From assembly GCF_003946165.1 (NCBI RefSeq), contig NZ_RHOI01000007.1, positions 54,703 to 118,702 of the forward strand: a stretch of 64,000 bases of DNA, written 5' to 3'. The stretch is from Lacticaseibacillus baoqingensis. Its GTDB lineage: Bacteria > Bacillota > Bacilli > Lactobacillales > Lactobacillaceae. Made by a program: the position numbers and the translations under genes. Shown in pieces: positions 62,863-64,000 of this stretch. The notes under the pieces are model-generated. The model made no database searches. It worked only from the letters and a program-made list of their open reading frames with translations, and was not told where the DNA came from. Every line of letters starts with the position of its first letter. Positions within the stretch are counted from its first letter, which is position 1.

Positions 62863-62899
62863 TTGGCCGGTTGAATTAAGCCGGCAAAATCGCGATAAT
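62863..62899 (+). promoter_or_regulatory. Promoter of the histidine phosphatase gene with overlapping inverted repeat
   Basis: TTGAAT (62871-62876), a 17-nt spacer and GATAAT (62894-62899). The arms TTGGCCGG (62863-62870) and CCGGCAA (62881-62887) bracket the -35. The divergent dehydrogenase gene has TATAAT on the minus strand at about 62859-62854. One operator could serve both genes. Confidence 0.5.
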
Positions 62900-62928
62900 A
62901 AAAGGTAACATTCAAGGAGGACGTCACG

Positions 62929-63591
62929 GTGACTCGATTATATTTTGTGCGGCATGGAAAAACAGAATGGAACTTACAAGGACGCTATCAAGGGGCGAAT
63001 GGGGACTCCCCATTACTGCCTGAAAGCTATGCGCAGATCCACCAATTGGCTGGCTTTTTGCGCCCGGTCCATTTTGCTCATTGTTATGTCAGCCCGCTGC
63101 CGCGCGCCCAAACCACGGCCAAAACCTTGTTGCAAGACTTGGACCAAAATATTCCCACCAGCACTACTGTCGGGATGCGGGAGTTTAATCTGGGTAAAAT
63201 GGAAGGCATGCAGTTTAGTGAAGTCGCCAAGAAATATCCCCAAGAGCTGCATGATTTTCGCACCGCACCAGGCGATTACGACCCAACTGCGATCGGCGGA
63301 GAAAGCTTTCCAGAATTGATCAAGCGGATGCAGCCGGTGGTGTTAGACGCCGTGCAACAAGATCATACCGGCCAGGCCAATCTCTTATTTGTGAGTCATG
63401 GCGCCGCATTAGTGGCCTTGATCCAAAGCCTGTTAGGCACTGCGGTCAAAGATCTGCGCAAAGATGGCGGGTTGACCAACAGCAGTGTGACGATCTTAGA
63501 AGCCCATGGACCGCACTTACCGTTTAAGCTGATCAAATGGAATGATACCGAGTTTTTGACCAAAAAGCTCGACCCGACTGACACGATTTAA
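62929..63591 (+). CDS. Histidine phosphatase-family protein (phosphoglycerate mutase-like)
   Basis: A 220-residue member of the histidine phosphatase superfamily. The phosphate-accepting motif is FVRHGKTEWNLQGRYQG (R-H-G, His9), with the second Arg in SPLPRAQTTAKTL, the Glu in GMREFNLGKMEGM, and the second catalytic His in FVSHGAALVALIQ. The sequence type fits broad phosphatases (GpmB/PhoE-like) more than the glycolytic dPGM. The start is GTG with AAGGAGG 7 nt upstream. Its stop is 2 nt before the AGGAGG bordering IS copy 2. Confidence 0.92.
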   Translation: MTRLYFVRHGKTEWNLQGRYQGANGDSPLLPESYAQIHQLAGFLRPVHFAHCYVSPLPRAQTTAKTLLQDLDQNIPTSTTVGMREFNLGKMEGMQFSEVAKKYPQELHDFRTAPGDYDPTAIGGESFPELIKRMQPVVLDAVQQDHTGQANLLFVSHGAALVALIQSLLGTAVKDLRKDGGLTNSSVTILEAHGPHLPFKLIKWNDTEFLTKKLDPTDTI

Positions 63592-63593
63592 AA

Positions 63594-64000
63594 AGGAGGT
63601 TATTAACAGTAATCAATAATGTAGAATAATGGGTTAATTTGTGGCAATTAGTCGTTCTGCGGTAATTAAGTGGAAGGCAGAATGACCAAGTGCTGCGAAA
63701 TGATAAACTCGTGAAAAATCGCTGACTGATGCATGGACAGATGATGATGGTTTTCATCATGTCTCGACAGGGTCTCCTTATCTTAATTTGCTATGATATC
63801 CATAAGCAAATTGGAGGTGAAACCATGTTGAGAACGCACAAGATCCGGTGCTACCCGAACGCGACGATGCGCCGCGTATTGGAGCAAGCATGCGATTATC
63901 GCCGCTATTGTTACAATCAAGCCCTTGCCACGTGGAATGAGCTGTATGACGCGTCAGTCGTTTTGGCAGATAAGACGGTGCGACCGAACGAACGTCAAGT
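63594..64000 (+). mobile_element. tnpB-only insertion sequence, copy 2, cut by window edge
   Basis: 63594-63824 repeats the left end of copy 1 with about 12 substitutions in ~222 nt, including the left-end hairpin and the ribosome site of tnpB. It again begins directly at AGGAGG after a gene, here the histidine phosphatase. Confidence 0.9.
63825..64000 (+). CDS. tnpB: TnpB, N-terminal 58 codons, partial at window edge
   Basis: The visible 176 nt match copy 1 except for two adjacent bases in codon 20 (GCT to GAG, Ala to Glu). The frame is intact up to the edge, so the gene is probably complete beyond it. TTGGAGG lies 8 nt before ATG. Confidence 0.9.
   Translation, partial: MLRTHKIRCYPNATMRRVLEQACDYRRYCYNQALATWNELYDASVVLADKTVRPNERQ

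Overview
The window is a chromosomal segment of a rod-shaped lactic acid bacterium of the Lactobacillaceae. It could be the Lacticaseibacillus group, but the species cannot be fixed from sequence alone. The evidence is a mevalonate route to isoprenoids, a Gram-positive dcw cell-division cluster ending in sepF-yggT-ylmH-divIVA-ileS, mreBCD with minCD, T-box and TPP leaders, the nifS-DUF1831-mnmA trio, and strong AGGAGG ribosome sites with frequent TTG starts. Nearly all of it is housekeeping DNA. There is no prophage, CRISPR array, rRNA or tRNA gene.

Layout. 1-6.3 kb: end of a TetR regulator, an atypical ROK protein, mvaK2, a low-complexity membrane protein, a YihY membrane protein and pyruvate kinase. 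6.4-9.1 kb: a three-gene flavin operon with two tandem NAD(P)H:FMN reductase-like proteins, the second fused to a PAS domain, and a cytosolic ApbE flavin transferase. 9.2-12.9 kb: thiolase, HMG-CoA reductase and HMG-CoA synthase, the upper mevalonate pathway. 13-16.2 kb: Gpx-type peroxidase, flavodoxin, sugar-nucleotide epimerase and methionine aminopeptidase. 16.3-19.2 kb: a 416-residue protein of unknown function and an L,D-transpeptidase. 19.4-26.2 kb: folC, a HAD phosphatase, radC, mreBCD and minCD. 26.2-31.1 kb: an unusual T-box leader with two antiterminator/terminator modules ahead of an amino-acid ABC transporter, then cardiolipin synthase and a TPP-riboswitch-controlled thiT. 31.2-48.4 kb: two small membrane proteins, the complete dcw cluster, and T-box-ileS-csp. 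48.4-55.5 kb: a MurJ-type flippase, an orphan phosphate-binding protein, a drug exporter, TelA/XpaC, a Nudix hydrolase and a small tail-anchored protein. 55.5-64 kb: mtnN, a tnpB-only IS, nifS-DUF1831-mnmA, a CPBP protease, an iron alcohol dehydrogenase, a histidine phosphatase, and the start of a second copy of the same IS, cut by the window edge.

The most notable finding is in the flavin operon. The reductase-PAS protein ends in a disordered, Ala/Asp/Ser/Thr-rich tail that carries the heptad D-x-x-S-G-A-S three times (residues 325-331, 334-340 and 364-370). This matches the acceptor motif that ApbE enzymes use to attach FMN through a phosphoester bond. The codons of the three copies differ at silent positions, and an ApbE without a signal peptide is encoded immediately downstream. 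I infer a cytosolic reductase that carries up to three covalent FMN groups on a flexible arm. Other points of interest are the partially duplicated T-box, an IS that in both copies sits directly 3' of an AGGAGG sequence and separates nifS from any visible ribosome site, and several palindromic or direct-repeat operator candidates.
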